From Clostridiales bacterium (GTDB taxonomy: Bacteria; Bacillota; Clostridia; Christensenellales; QAND01), in NCBI GenBank assembly GCA_015056185.1, contig SVGV01000002.1:1-53897 (forward strand): a DNA stretch of 53,897 nucleotides, given 5' to 3'. The stretch's first letter is position 1. Each line of letters opens with the position of its first letter. The translations under genes and the position numbers were made by a program. Positions 41,041-49,676 of this stretch are shown here, in pieces. The notes below the pieces were generated by a model. It had not been told where the DNA came from. It searched no databases and was given only the letters and a program-made list of their open reading frames with translations.

Positions 41041-41296
41041 CGCCCCTGTACCAACGGTACAGAGGCGAAAATACGCGTTACCACTCTGCTTTATCCCTGC
41101 CTTGCAGCAGGAACCTCATAGGGCATCAACTAATGTCCTCACGATATGACGGTCGAACCCGGCGCAGCCTACACTCCCAAGGGGATTTCAGTGCGCAGCT
41201 CCCGGAATGAATTCACCAACCGAATACACTACCATCTTACACCCAACGATGGCTCTCTGTAAGGACCCATGTTGACTACTACTTTCCGATCAATGC
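41041..41296 (-). promoter_or_regulatory. T-box leader upstream of TrpXYZ-like transporter, predicted Phe (UUC) specifier
   Basis: Reverse strand: AGAGAGCCATCGTTGGGTGTAAGATGG apical motif, GGTGAATTCATTCCGGGAGCTGC specifier region (TTC 41209-41211), T-box AGAGTGGTAACGCG (41074-41087), terminator GCCTCTGTACCGTTGGTACAGGGGCGTTTTT. Confidence 0.85.
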
Positions 41297-41318
41297 TTTT
41301 CTCTATTAAATTGGTGAA

Positions 41319-41347
41319 AGAATACCACTGTTTTTTTTACTTGTCAA
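41319..41347 (-). promoter_or_regulatory. promoter of the T-box/ABC transporter operon
   Basis: Reverse strand TTGACA (41342-41347), 17 bp, TATTCT (41319-41324). Confidence 0.6.
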
Positions 41348-41454
41348 CAGGTTTTTTAAAAAAGTTTTGCGTTTTCCTCCCGAAGTTTGGCGTAAAGGTA
41401 GATATCCTTCCGGATAGGGCGGCCTATGGCATCGGTGTGAAAGTACACGTTTTT

Positions 41455-41605
41455 TCTCTAATGCCCTTCCCGCCGGAACCCCAAAGATTCCGGCAGCCGC
41501 CAGGAGGCGGTGTTCAAAGGATCGCACATTCATGAAAGGGCCTGAGGATCAGACGCTCGGTGGTCAAAACCATGGGAGACGTCCTCTCATCTGTTCCTAT
41601 ATATA
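41455..41605. ncRNA. candidate structured non-coding RNA of unknown family (strand uncertain)
   Basis: Nested helices: GCCCTT...AAGGGC enclosing CCGGAA-CCCCAAAGA-TTCCGG and CCGCC-AGGA-GGCGG; then TGAGGA...TCCTCTCA; no plausible ORF. Confidence 0.35.
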
Positions 41606-41677
41606 GGATAATAGGAGAATCGATGGTTTATTGCAATTGTTTGCCCGTGGAGACTGCGGGATTGATGCAGCATCTGC

Positions 41678-42640
41678 GGTGGACGATGGCCCCCGTTCAA
41701 CTCCCCATCGCAAAACAATAGCGGCACCATGCGATGTGCGCAGATCTGCTTGCAACGGGCAAAAAAGACCGCACCAACAAAAAAGATAGCGCGGCGTGGC
41801 TGCGGCAGCTTGCTCATGGTGGAGGCGAGGGGAGTTGCTCCGGGGCATCACCGCCCAATTGCAGGGGGAATCATCTATCTTTATATAACAGCGTGCATCC
41901 TACATATGTTTTTTGTGGCTCTGCCCCTATCACGCCGGGGCCTAAAAACATGCCACCGGCACCTTTTGCCGGCTGCGCCGTCACACCCGATGGGCTCCCC
42001 ATCGCAAAATAAAAGCAGCACCATGCGATGTGCGCAGATCTGCTTGCAACGGGCAAAAAAGACCGCACCAATAAAAAAGATAGCGCGGCGTGGCTGCGGC
42101 AGCTTGCCGCTGGAGGCGAGGGGAGTTGCTCCGGGGCATCACCGCTCAATTGCAGGGGGCATCATCTATCTTTCATATAACAGCGTGCATCCTACATTTG
42201 TTTCTTGTGGCTCTGCCCCTATCACGCCGGGGTGTTCAAAAGGTGCCACCGGCACCTTTTGCCGGCTGCGCCGTCACACCCGATGGGCTCCCTATCGCAA
42301 AAAAAAGCAGCACCATACGATGTATGGCACTGCTTTCATTTGGTGGAGGCGAGGGGAGTTGCTCCGGCGCCTTCGGCGCCTATCACGCCGGGGCCAAAAA
42401 ACATGCCGCCGGCATGTTTTTTCACGGCCCGTTCAACTCCCCCATAATAAAAAAAGAAACGCCCTGCTTGCGCAGGACATTTCTTTTCATGGTGGAGGCG
42501 AGGGGAGTTCCGCCGCAGCCGTTGGCTGCTATCAGGCCGCGTTCGCTCGCTGCATCTGCCGCTGGCAGCGCTCGCTTCCGGTTCAACTCCCCATCGCAAA
42601 ATAAAAGCAGCACCATACGATGTATGGCACTGCTTTCATT
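41678..42640 (-). repeat. array of units carrying copies of the tmRNA 3' end, downstream of ssrA
   Basis: ggtggaggcgaggggagtt anchors at 41818, 42109 (degenerate), 42342, 42491 and in ssrA at 42642; spacings 291, 233, 149, 151 bp; inverted ccgttcaactcccc segments at ~41694, 42430, 42579. Confidence 0.85.
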
Positions 42641-42990
42641 TGGTGGAGGCGAGGGGAGTTGAACCCCTGTCCGAAGATGTTCGTCTACAGTTTTCTCCGA
42701 GCGCAGCGGCTTGATCTCATTCCCGCAGCAATTCCTCAAGACGCAAGGGAATTACCTTGGTAGCTTCATCATACCGGCGCGGGGGCAAAGCTTAACCCGG
42801 CCTGTTCCCCATCTAATGGCGTTCTATCCTGCCCGACGGGACATGCAGGTAGAACGTCGCAGCGTTAGGCTGCGAAAGCTACGTTGTTTTTCGCAGTTAT
42901 TATTTGTTTGCCGGTTTTTAGTGCAGATTCCGGCGTCCTGCAGCTCGCTTACCGTACCCAATCCATCCCCGTCGAAACCATTACGCCCCC
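42641..42990 (-). ncRNA. ssrA: transfer-messenger RNA
   Basis: 5' GGGGGCGTAATGGTTTCGACGGGGAT..., 3' ...GACAGGGGTTCAACTCCCCTCGCCTCCACCA; acceptor GGGGGCG/CGCCTCC; tag ORF ending AKNNVAFAA-stop. Confidence 0.96.
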
Positions 42991-43298
42991 ATGGAGATGC
43001 TACTACATTATAGCACAATAAGGGTGATAATCATACCATACCCCGGCAGAAAAGGGAAGTGGGCGGGGGAGGGTATTATTTTTCCTCGTGAGGAGTAAAC
43101 TGGTTAGCGAAAACCGTGCGCAGATGATTGACACAGAACAAGAAATCGGTATCATAAAGGTACCGATATCCCCTCACAGGCGCTTTTGCAGCCGGGATGG
43201 AAAAAGCGTCGGGAAACCGCTGGGGCGTGTCATCCTTGTGAAATCAAGAACAAACAACAAATTCATGAAGAATTATGTTTGCTTGAAGCGGTAGACCG

Positions 43299-43327
43299 TT
43301 GACAGATGGAAGGAAAGTCACTATAAT
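43299..43327 (+). promoter_or_regulatory. consensus sigma-A promoter of PTS operon
   Basis: TTGACA (43299-43304), 17 bp, TATAAT (43322-43327). Confidence 0.8.
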
Positions 43328-43334
43328 GAGGGTG

Positions 43335-43719
43335 AACATTGAAGGTAAACTGTTTGAAAAATATGATCGGAAGCCGTTAAAACGGTGAAAACTCCCGTCA
43401 TATTCTTTGTATTTCTCTTATAAGAGGGAAACAGGCGGCTGGCCAAACTTCACAAAAACACTCAGCCAAAGGCGAGGAAGAATGACAAAAATGTTCGTTC
43501 TTGTTGTTTTGTGCGGTGTTGGCCCTCCGGAAAAACAGAATACCACAACCATATGTTAATTAGGGCGATCTTAACCCCGTTGTCCTTATAAAAAGCTTCT
43601 GGGAAGGTTACGTAGTGAACAGCCTCCGGGGCAGCCGTTTCGGCGGCGAAAGCTACTTATCGTAATTTTTCCAATAGGGCCAAGGGATTGGCTACTTCTT
43701 AAAAACGGGAGGTGAAAAA
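43335..43719 (+). promoter_or_regulatory. long (~390 nt) structured 5' leader of the PTS operon
   Basis: AATATGA...TCATATT helix with internal CCGTTAAAACGG hairpin, GGCTG...CAGCC, GCCGTTTCGGC, CCAAT...ATTGG before the SD gggaggtg. Confidence 0.5.
43482..43559 (+). CDS. possible 25-aa leader peptide in PTS leader
   Basis: gcgaggaaga-ATG: MTKMFVLVVLCGVGPPEKQNTTTIC*. Confidence 0.35.
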   Translation: MTKMFVLVVLCGVGPPEKQNTTTIC

Positions 43720-44211
43720 TTGGTAACATTGATGCGTATCGATGATCGTATGATCCATGGTCAGGTAGCAATCGCCTGGAGTAAAGCTCTGGCATTCAAA
43801 ATCCTGATGGTGGTAAGCGATGAGGCTGCGGCCAGTAAAACTCAGACGATGGCTCTGAAGATGGCATGTCCGCCCAGCAGCAAATGCTCTGTGCAGTCTG
43901 TCGAACAGGCTATTAAAACCCTGAACGACCCCCGCACCGCTAACACGGTTATCGGAATCATCGTAACGAACATGGAAGACTGTCTGGCCCTCGCTAAGGG
44001 TGCCACCAGCCAGATCCAGCGTATCAACTTTGGTAACTACGGTCGCCTGAACGGCGGTGACGTTTCTAAGAAGAAGAAACTCTCCGACAACGTTTATGTT
44101 GATGAAGCTGATCTGAAGATGATCGAGGAGATGAAAGCGACGGGTATCCCGATCGACGTTCAGCTGCTGCCTTACATGGCAATGGTTACCCTCGACGACG
44201 TACTGAAGTAA
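43720..44211 (+). CDS. PTS mannose/fructose/sorbose-family IIB component (TTG start)
   Basis: TLMRIDDRMIHGQVAIAWSKAL; IIB His motif; SD gggaggtg. Confidence 0.93.
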   Translation: MVTLMRIDDRMIHGQVAIAWSKALAFKILMVVSDEAAASKTQTMALKMACPPSSKCSVQSVEQAIKTLNDPRTANTVIGIIVTNMEDCLALAKGATSQIQRINFGNYGRLNGGDVSKKKKLSDNVYVDEADLKMIEEMKATGIPIDVQLLPYMAMVTLDDVLK

Positions 44212-44264
44212 TCTTAACTTCAACCTAACGTACTTTTACATTATTCTAGAAAGGGGTTATAAAC

Positions 44265-45059
44265 TTGAGTGCAACTTCTCTTGCCATTACTGCGGCAATT
44301 GTGTACTTCATTTTCTCTGAAGTTAGCGCATTCTATGCTCACAACTTCATTACCCGCCCCATCACCGTATGTCCCGTTCTGGGCATGGTATTGGGCGATG
44401 TAACCACCGGCTTGATGCTGGGTGCCAACCTTGAGCTTCTGTTCATGGGTATCACCAACATCGGTGGTTCCATTCCTTCCGACGTATTCCTTGCTGGCAC
44501 CATCGTAACCGCTCTGGTTATCGGCTCCGGCCTCGATATGGAATCCGCTATCGTTCTGGCTACCGCTATCGGTGTTGTAGCAGCTATCTGGTCCCTGACC
44601 GTCCGTATCGTATTCCAGGGCGCTCTGGTACCCATCTTCGAAAAGTATGCTGCTGCTGCTAACGACAAAGCCTACACCCGTTTGGCCATCATCGGCAACG
44701 CCATCAACCCCATCTTCTCCACCATCCTGGTGTTCGCTGCTATCGCTCTGGGCGCTGACGCTCTGACCAACCTGATGGCTTCCATCCCCGAATTCATCAC
44801 CCGTGGTCTCCAGGTTGCTTCCGGCATGATGCCTGCAATCGGTCTTGGCCTCCTGATGAACATGCTGTGGTCCACCAAAGCCTCCATTTACTTCTTCTTC
44901 GGCTTTGCTGCTACCGTATACCTTGGCATCAACATGACCTTCATGGTCGTAATCGCTATCTTCATCACTTTGATGCAGGTTTACAACGAATTGGATCTGC
45001 GTGACCGCCTGAAGGCAGTTGCCGGTTCCGCTGGTGAGGAGGATGATCTCTTTGGCTAA
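44265..45059 (+). CDS. PTS mannose-family IIC component
   Basis: Polytopic; ITRPITVCPVLGMVLGDVTTGLMLGANLELLFMGITNIGGSIPSD. Confidence 0.93.
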   Translation: MSATSLAITAAIVYFIFSEVSAFYAHNFITRPITVCPVLGMVLGDVTTGLMLGANLELLFMGITNIGGSIPSDVFLAGTIVTALVIGSGLDMESAIVLATAIGVVAAIWSLTVRIVFQGALVPIFEKYAAAANDKAYTRLAIIGNAINPIFSTILVFAAIALGADALTNLMASIPEFITRGLQVASGMMPAIGLGLLMNMLWSTKASIYFFFGFAATVYLGINMTFMVVIAIFITLMQVYNELDLRDRLKAVAGSAGEEDDLFG

Positions 45060-45864
45060 TGAAGTAATTAAAATGGATAGCAAACTGCGCACGAAACTGT
45101 TCTGGCGCTACACTTTCCTGGCATCTTGCTGCTTCTCCCAGGTCAAGATGATGACTGTTGGCTTCTGCGTAGCTCTGCTGCCCTGGTTCAAGAAGCTGTA
45201 TCCCGATAACAAAGAAAAGTTGGCAGAAGCTATGGTTCGTCACCAGCCCTTCTTCAACTGCACCCCTGAGACTGCTTTCTTCATCCTCGGCCTTGCTGCC
45301 GCTATGGAAGGCGAATATGCAGCCGATCCCGAAGGCTTCGACCCCGGTTCCATCAGCGCTCTGAAGGCCGCTTTGATGGGTCCTCTGTCTGGCGTTGGCG
45401 ATGCTATCTTCTGGGTAACCGTTCGTACCATCGCTGCTTCTATCGCTATCACTCTGGGCCAGAATGGTTCCATCCTGTCCCCCATCGCTTTCGTAGTGAT
45501 CTATCACGGCGTCAGCTTCCCCCTCCGTTGGCTCATGCTCAAGTATGGCTATGAACTGGGTAACTCCTTCATCGAGTCCGCTTATGAGTCTGGCTACATT
45601 GATATGCTGACCATGGCTGCTACCACCATCGGTCTGATCATGGTTGGCGCAATGTGCGCAAACTTCATCAGCCTGTCCACCACCCTCATGCTGTCCGAAG
45701 CTCAGTCCCTCCAGGCTGCTATCGACAGCATCTTCCCCAAACTTCTGCCCCTGTGCGTCGCTCTGCTGACCCTGGCTGGCCTGAAGAAGGGCGTCAACAT
45801 GGCTTGGATCATCGTGATCATGGTCGTTGTTGGTGTTGTTGGCGTGGCTATCGGCCTGTTCTAA
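45043..45864 (+). CDS. PTS mannose-family IID component
   Basis: LRTKLFWRYTFLASCCFSQVKMMTVGFCVALLPWFKKLY; MGPLSGVGDAIFWVTVRTI; start could be 45052. Confidence 0.92.
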   Translation: MISLANEVIKMDSKLRTKLFWRYTFLASCCFSQVKMMTVGFCVALLPWFKKLYPDNKEKLAEAMVRHQPFFNCTPETAFFILGLAAAMEGEYAADPEGFDPGSISALKAALMGPLSGVGDAIFWVTVRTIAASIAITLGQNGSILSPIAFVVIYHGVSFPLRWLMLKYGYELGNSFIESAYESGYIDMLTMAATTIGLIMVGAMCANFISLSTTLMLSEAQSLQAAIDSIFPKLLPLCVALLTLAGLKKGVNMAWIIVIMVVVGVVGVAIGLF

Positions 45865-45887
45865 TCTTAGGATTAAAACACAACACG

Positions 45888-45920
45888 AGGACCGGTCTTT
45901 TGACCGGTCCTTTTTTGTGT
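45888..45920 (+). terminator. terminator of PTS operon
   Basis: aggaccggtcttttgaccggtccttttttgtg. Confidence 0.85.
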
Positions 45921-46050
45921 TTAGTAATAAGAATATAAAGGAATATGAAGGAATTTACCCGGCAAAAATGCTGGGCTTTTTTATTGCAATATGGTAGAAT
46001 ATCTCGTAATAGAATGTGCAGTAATATGCACCAAAGAAGGAGAAAACTCT

Positions 46051-46887
46051 ATGAGCTTCAGAACGGAGATCGATGGCGGCTATACCGTTGGCTTTGGCTT
46101 CTTTTTGCTGTTTGATGCCGGGTTTATCGCTGCTACCGTAATTGCCTTTTCCATTCCATCGTTGATCATTTCTATTCTTTTTTGTGCCATGACGTTGTTT
46201 GTGCTTGTTCCTATGTATGCAGGTACGAAGTATATTGTGGAGGAGGATGGCCTTCGTGTGCGTATGGGATGGATCAAAAACACTCTGTACGCCTATGACC
46301 GCTTTTTCGGGTACCAGCAGGTGAAAGCTGTTGCGCAGAACCATTACGGGCTCTCCCATACCCACGTGCTGGCCCTTTATACGAAAGAATACAATGGTTA
46401 CGCTGTAATGAGCATCTCCCCTAAGGATATGAATGGATTCATCAAAGCGTTTGGTGAAAAAACCGGTTTGGAGATCACCCCTCCCGATCCCACCTTCCGT
46501 GAGATCCAGGACGAGTACAACAAAAAGACCAGCGAAGCTCAGCGCAAAGCAGCTCGCGACCGCTTAAAAGGCGTTTTGTTTAAGGGTTATGGCAGCGATA
46601 TGACAGAGGCCGAGACCCCCGAATCTTTGGAAGAATTGGGAGAACTCAACGTAGAAGAATACGAGGCCAACAAAGCTGCAGCAGTGGATGCTGAAACTGC
46701 CCGGGCCATGAAGGAAGACCTGCGCAACGAGGCCAAGCGTCTGCGCCGTAAGGGCAAAAAAGCCACGGAGGACGATGCCGCTGCATTGCGCGCAAAGCTG
46801 GCTGCCTATCAGGCTGCGGTGCAGAAGCAGGAAGAAGCTGCCGATGAAGATGCCGAAGCATCTTCCGACGAACCTACCGAAGAATAA
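46051..46887 (+). CDS. hypothetical membrane protein with PH-like domain and charged C-terminal tail
   Basis: Two N-terminal TM; VPMYAGTKYIVEEDGLRVRMGWIKNTLYAYDRFFG; Ala/Glu/Lys-rich tail. Confidence 0.65.
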   Translation: MSFRTEIDGGYTVGFGFFLLFDAGFIAATVIAFSIPSLIISILFCAMTLFVLVPMYAGTKYIVEEDGLRVRMGWIKNTLYAYDRFFGYQQVKAVAQNHYGLSHTHVLALYTKEYNGYAVMSISPKDMNGFIKAFGEKTGLEITPPDPTFREIQDEYNKKTSEAQRKAARDRLKGVLFKGYGSDMTEAETPESLEELGELNVEEYEANKAAAVDAETARAMKEDLRNEAKRLRRKGKKATEDDAAALRAKLAAYQAAVQKQEEAADEDAEASSDEPTEE

Positions 46888-46931
46888 GTATTGGCCTATA
46901 TGGCTTATTGAAGATAGAGGAGTGAATCACC

Positions 46932-47696
46932 TTGATACTTGATTTTATTTTCCAGATGCTCATCAGCATGGGTGTTGTGCGGTTTATTGGCGCCGGCATC
47001 GAACAGCTCTTTTTGATCAAATGGTACATGAAGGGCGATGAGGCCAAAAAGAACCGCTTTGTTCTTGGCTACTGGATGGCTGTCCATGTCATCGCGGCGT
47101 GGTTCTGCGTGTTCAGCCTGTTCCGCTTCATCCCCGGCCAGAGCCTGAATGTGACCATCTCCCTCTTTACCTTTGCATTTATCGCTTATGCTTTGTTGTT
47201 CTATATGCCTGCCTACCGCAGCGAGTTCCTGTTTGTGGGCCGCCTGGCAAAAGAAGTGAGCGAAAAATCCTCCGATGCAGCTGTTACCAGCCGCATCATC
47301 GCGGTGTTTACCCAGCGCAAACGCAGCGCACTGTGGAGCGTCGGCGCTCTGGTCCTCTTTATGATCCTCCAGGCCATCTTCAACTTCAACGATTTCCTCC
47401 TCATCCCCATGGTGTGGCTGAAGACCACCGCTCCCTGGGCATACTACATTGTGGGCGGCATCGTTGCGGCTGTGATGCTGTTTTCCGCATTCCTGGCAGT
47501 CCAGCTGCTGTATGCAAGCTATAAACGCCGCCGCTCCCGCAAAGAGATGGAGCTGAAGCTTGGCCGCAAGCTCACCGATGAAGAGTTCGGCTACCTGTAT
47601 ATTGAAATGCAGAAGGATCAGTACGAACAGGGCCAGCGCCGGGATAACATCCGCGCAAGCAGGCCCGGTGCAGCCGGAAAGAACAGAAAGAAATAA
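46932..47696 (+). CDS. polytopic membrane protein of unknown function (TTG start)
   Basis: 254 aa, ~5 TM, basic C-terminus; SD gaggagtga. Confidence 0.65.
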   Translation: MILDFIFQMLISMGVVRFIGAGIEQLFLIKWYMKGDEAKKNRFVLGYWMAVHVIAAWFCVFSLFRFIPGQSLNVTISLFTFAFIAYALLFYMPAYRSEFLFVGRLAKEVSEKSSDAAVTSRIIAVFTQRKRSALWSVGALVLFMILQAIFNFNDFLLIPMVWLKTTAPWAYYIVGGIVAAVMLFSAFLAVQLLYASYKRRRSRKEMELKLGRKLTDEEFGYLYIEMQKDQYEQGQRRDNIRASRPGAAGKNRKK

Positions 47697-47727
47697 TGAA
47701 AGGCCCTTCGGGGCCTTTTCTTTTTAT
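47697..47727 (+). terminator. intrinsic terminator
   Basis: gaaaggcccttcggggccttttctttt. Confidence 0.8.
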
Positions 47728-47800
47728 GCATCTGTTTTATAAGGTGTGCATGATGGGGGGAATCACGGTATAATGGTGAAAAATCAACGGAGGGACTACC

Positions 47801-48919
47801 ATGCTGATCAAAAACGGCAGAGTTTTTTATAACGGAATGTATCACGACGAGGATGTCCGCATCCGTGATGGTGTGATCGCGGAGATCGGAATAGGCCTTG
47901 TGGGGGATGAGGAGACCATCGATGCCGCAGGCAAATTGGTATACGCAGGGTTTTTGGATACCCACATCCACGGCTGCAACGGGGGAGAGTGCTCTGACAG
48001 CACCGAGGCGGTGATCAAAGCCAGCGAACTTTTGCCCAAATTCGGCGTGACGGGCTATCTGCCCACGTTCTCTCTGCCCGATGCTGATACGGTACGCACT
48101 GCGGTGCGCAACATCCGTGCGGCCAAGGGCTGCCCCGGCGCCGAGGTGCTGGGTATGCACATCGACAGCCCATTCCGGTATCGTTCCATCGCCTACTATC
48201 CTGTGAAGGTACCGCCCACCAGGGAATACACCCTTGATATGGTGGATGGGGACCTTAGCGACATCCGCATTATTTCCGTTGCGCCGGAGCTGCCGGGCAG
48301 CATGGAGTGGCTGGATTGGGTCGTAAAAGAAGGGGTCATCGGCGAAATTGGCCATACAGAATGCACCGCTGACCAGGTGAAGGAGGCCGCTGACCATGGT
48401 GCTACCCTTTTGAATCACTTTTACAACGGCTATGCACCCATGGATCATCATGTGAGCGGCGTTTTGGCCGGCGGTTTGATCGAAGACCGGTTGTTCGCCC
48501 AGCTCACCTGCGATGGCATCCATGTGGCGGAGGCGTTCATCAAGCTGACGGTGCGGGCGAAGGGCATCCATAAGGTGGTGCCGGTGACGGACTGCAGTCA
48601 GTTTTTAGGCATGCCTGAGGGGCGGTATATGCGGCGGGATAAGGAAGTCATCTTTAAAGATGGCGCCGCCCGCGACCCCAACGGCAAGCTGGTGACGGGC
48701 GCCCACCCCTATGATGAAAATATGCGTACCATCCGCGCCATGGGCTTTACATTAGAGGAAGTTGGCACCATGTTTGCAGAGAATCCCGCTATTTCCATCG
48801 GGGAGAGCAAGCGGGGGAAGATCGAAGTTGGCCGCAAGGGCGATCTTGTTATTATGGATACCGATCTTTTTGTAAAACAGACCATTATGGATGGTAAAGT
48901 GGTGTATGCCGCAGAATAA
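47801..48919 (+). CDS. nagA: N-acetylglucosamine-6-phosphate deacetylase
   Basis: GFLDTHIHGCNGGECSD; IGHTECTADQVKEAADHGATLLNHFYNGYAPMDH; LTCDGIHV; VTDCSQFLG. Confidence 0.9.
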   Translation: MLIKNGRVFYNGMYHDEDVRIRDGVIAEIGIGLVGDEETIDAAGKLVYAGFLDTHIHGCNGGECSDSTEAVIKASELLPKFGVTGYLPTFSLPDADTVRTAVRNIRAAKGCPGAEVLGMHIDSPFRYRSIAYYPVKVPPTREYTLDMVDGDLSDIRIISVAPELPGSMEWLDWVVKEGVIGEIGHTECTADQVKEAADHGATLLNHFYNGYAPMDHHVSGVLAGGLIEDRLFAQLTCDGIHVAEAFIKLTVRAKGIHKVVPVTDCSQFLGMPEGRYMRRDKEVIFKDGAARDPNGKLVTGAHPYDENMRTIRAMGFTLEEVGTMFAENPAISIGESKRGKIEVGRKGDLVIMDTDLFVKQTIMDGKVVYAAE

Positions 48920-49049
48920 TCAAGATATCATGAATGTTTGATGCGTACGTCTGTTTGGAAAATAATCGACAAAATACGCAATTTTACCCCTCCCAAGATA
49001 GCCGGATATGCTATACTAAGGGGGTAATTTGTAACCGGAGGGCGAAAAG

Positions 49050-49625
49050 ATGAAAGCACTGCAGGAACGCATCGCAAAAGAAGGCAGGATCATCGACGGA
49101 CGCATCATCAAGGTGGATGGATTTTTGAATCACCGGGTAGATGTGGAACTGTTAAACGATATGGGCAAAGAATTTCACCGTATCTTTGGAGAGAAGGGCA
49201 TCACCAAGATCTTGACGGCGGAGGCCAGCGGTATTGCTGTGGCTGTCATTGCTGCCCAGTACTTCCATGTGCCGGTGGTATTTGCCAAAAAGGCCAAGAG
49301 CGATAACATTGAAGGCGGGCTTTACGCCAGCGAGATCTTCTCCTACACCTATAACAAAAAGGTGACCTTCCTGGTCTCTAAACAGTGGCTCGGCAGTGAT
49401 GACAAGGTGTTGATCATCGACGACTTTTTGGCCAATGGCGAGGCGGTGCGGGGCCTTGTGGACATCGTAGCCATGGCCGGGGCCGAGCTGTGCGGTATCG
49501 GCGTTGCGGTGGAAAAGGGCTTCCAGGATGGCGGCAAAAAGCTGCGGGAGCAGGGGATCGACCTTCATTCTTTGGCCATCATTGACGGTGTGGTGGACGG
49601 AAAATTCATCTTCAGGGAAGAATAA
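49050..49625 (+). CDS. xpt: xanthine phosphoribosyltransferase
   Basis: MKALQERIAKEGRIIDGRIIKVDGFLNHRVD; VLIIDDFLANGEAVRGL. Confidence 0.93.
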   Translation: MKALQERIAKEGRIIDGRIIKVDGFLNHRVDVELLNDMGKEFHRIFGEKGITKILTAEASGIAVAVIAAQYFHVPVVFAKKAKSDNIEGGLYASEIFSYTYNKKVTFLVSKQWLGSDDKVLIIDDFLANGEAVRGLVDIVAMAGAELCGIGVAVEKGFQDGGKKLREQGIDLHSLAIIDGVVDGKFIFREE

Positions 49626-49638
49626 ACAGATACTGTCA

Positions 49639-49676
49639 GTCAGCCTGCAGGGAATCCTGCAGGCTGATTCTTTTTA
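49639..49676 (+). terminator. intrinsic terminator after xpt
   Basis: tcagcctgcagggaatcctgcaggctgattcttttt. Confidence 0.8.

Noticed and set aside
41729-42662. Overlapping plus-strand ORFs (291 aa, 190 aa; EARGVAPGHH/GGGEGSC-type)
   Set aside because: Translations of the tmRNA-3'-end array and its hairpins; the kind of spurious ORF that arises over tRNA/tmRNA-derived repeats.
43335-43719. glmS ribozyme or GEMM riboswitch in the PTS leader
   Set aside because: Conserved core sequences of these classes were not found by eye; left as an unassigned structured leader.
48920-49049. Purine riboswitch upstream of xpt
   Set aside because: No TATA...GTTTCTACC-type core is present in the short upstream region.
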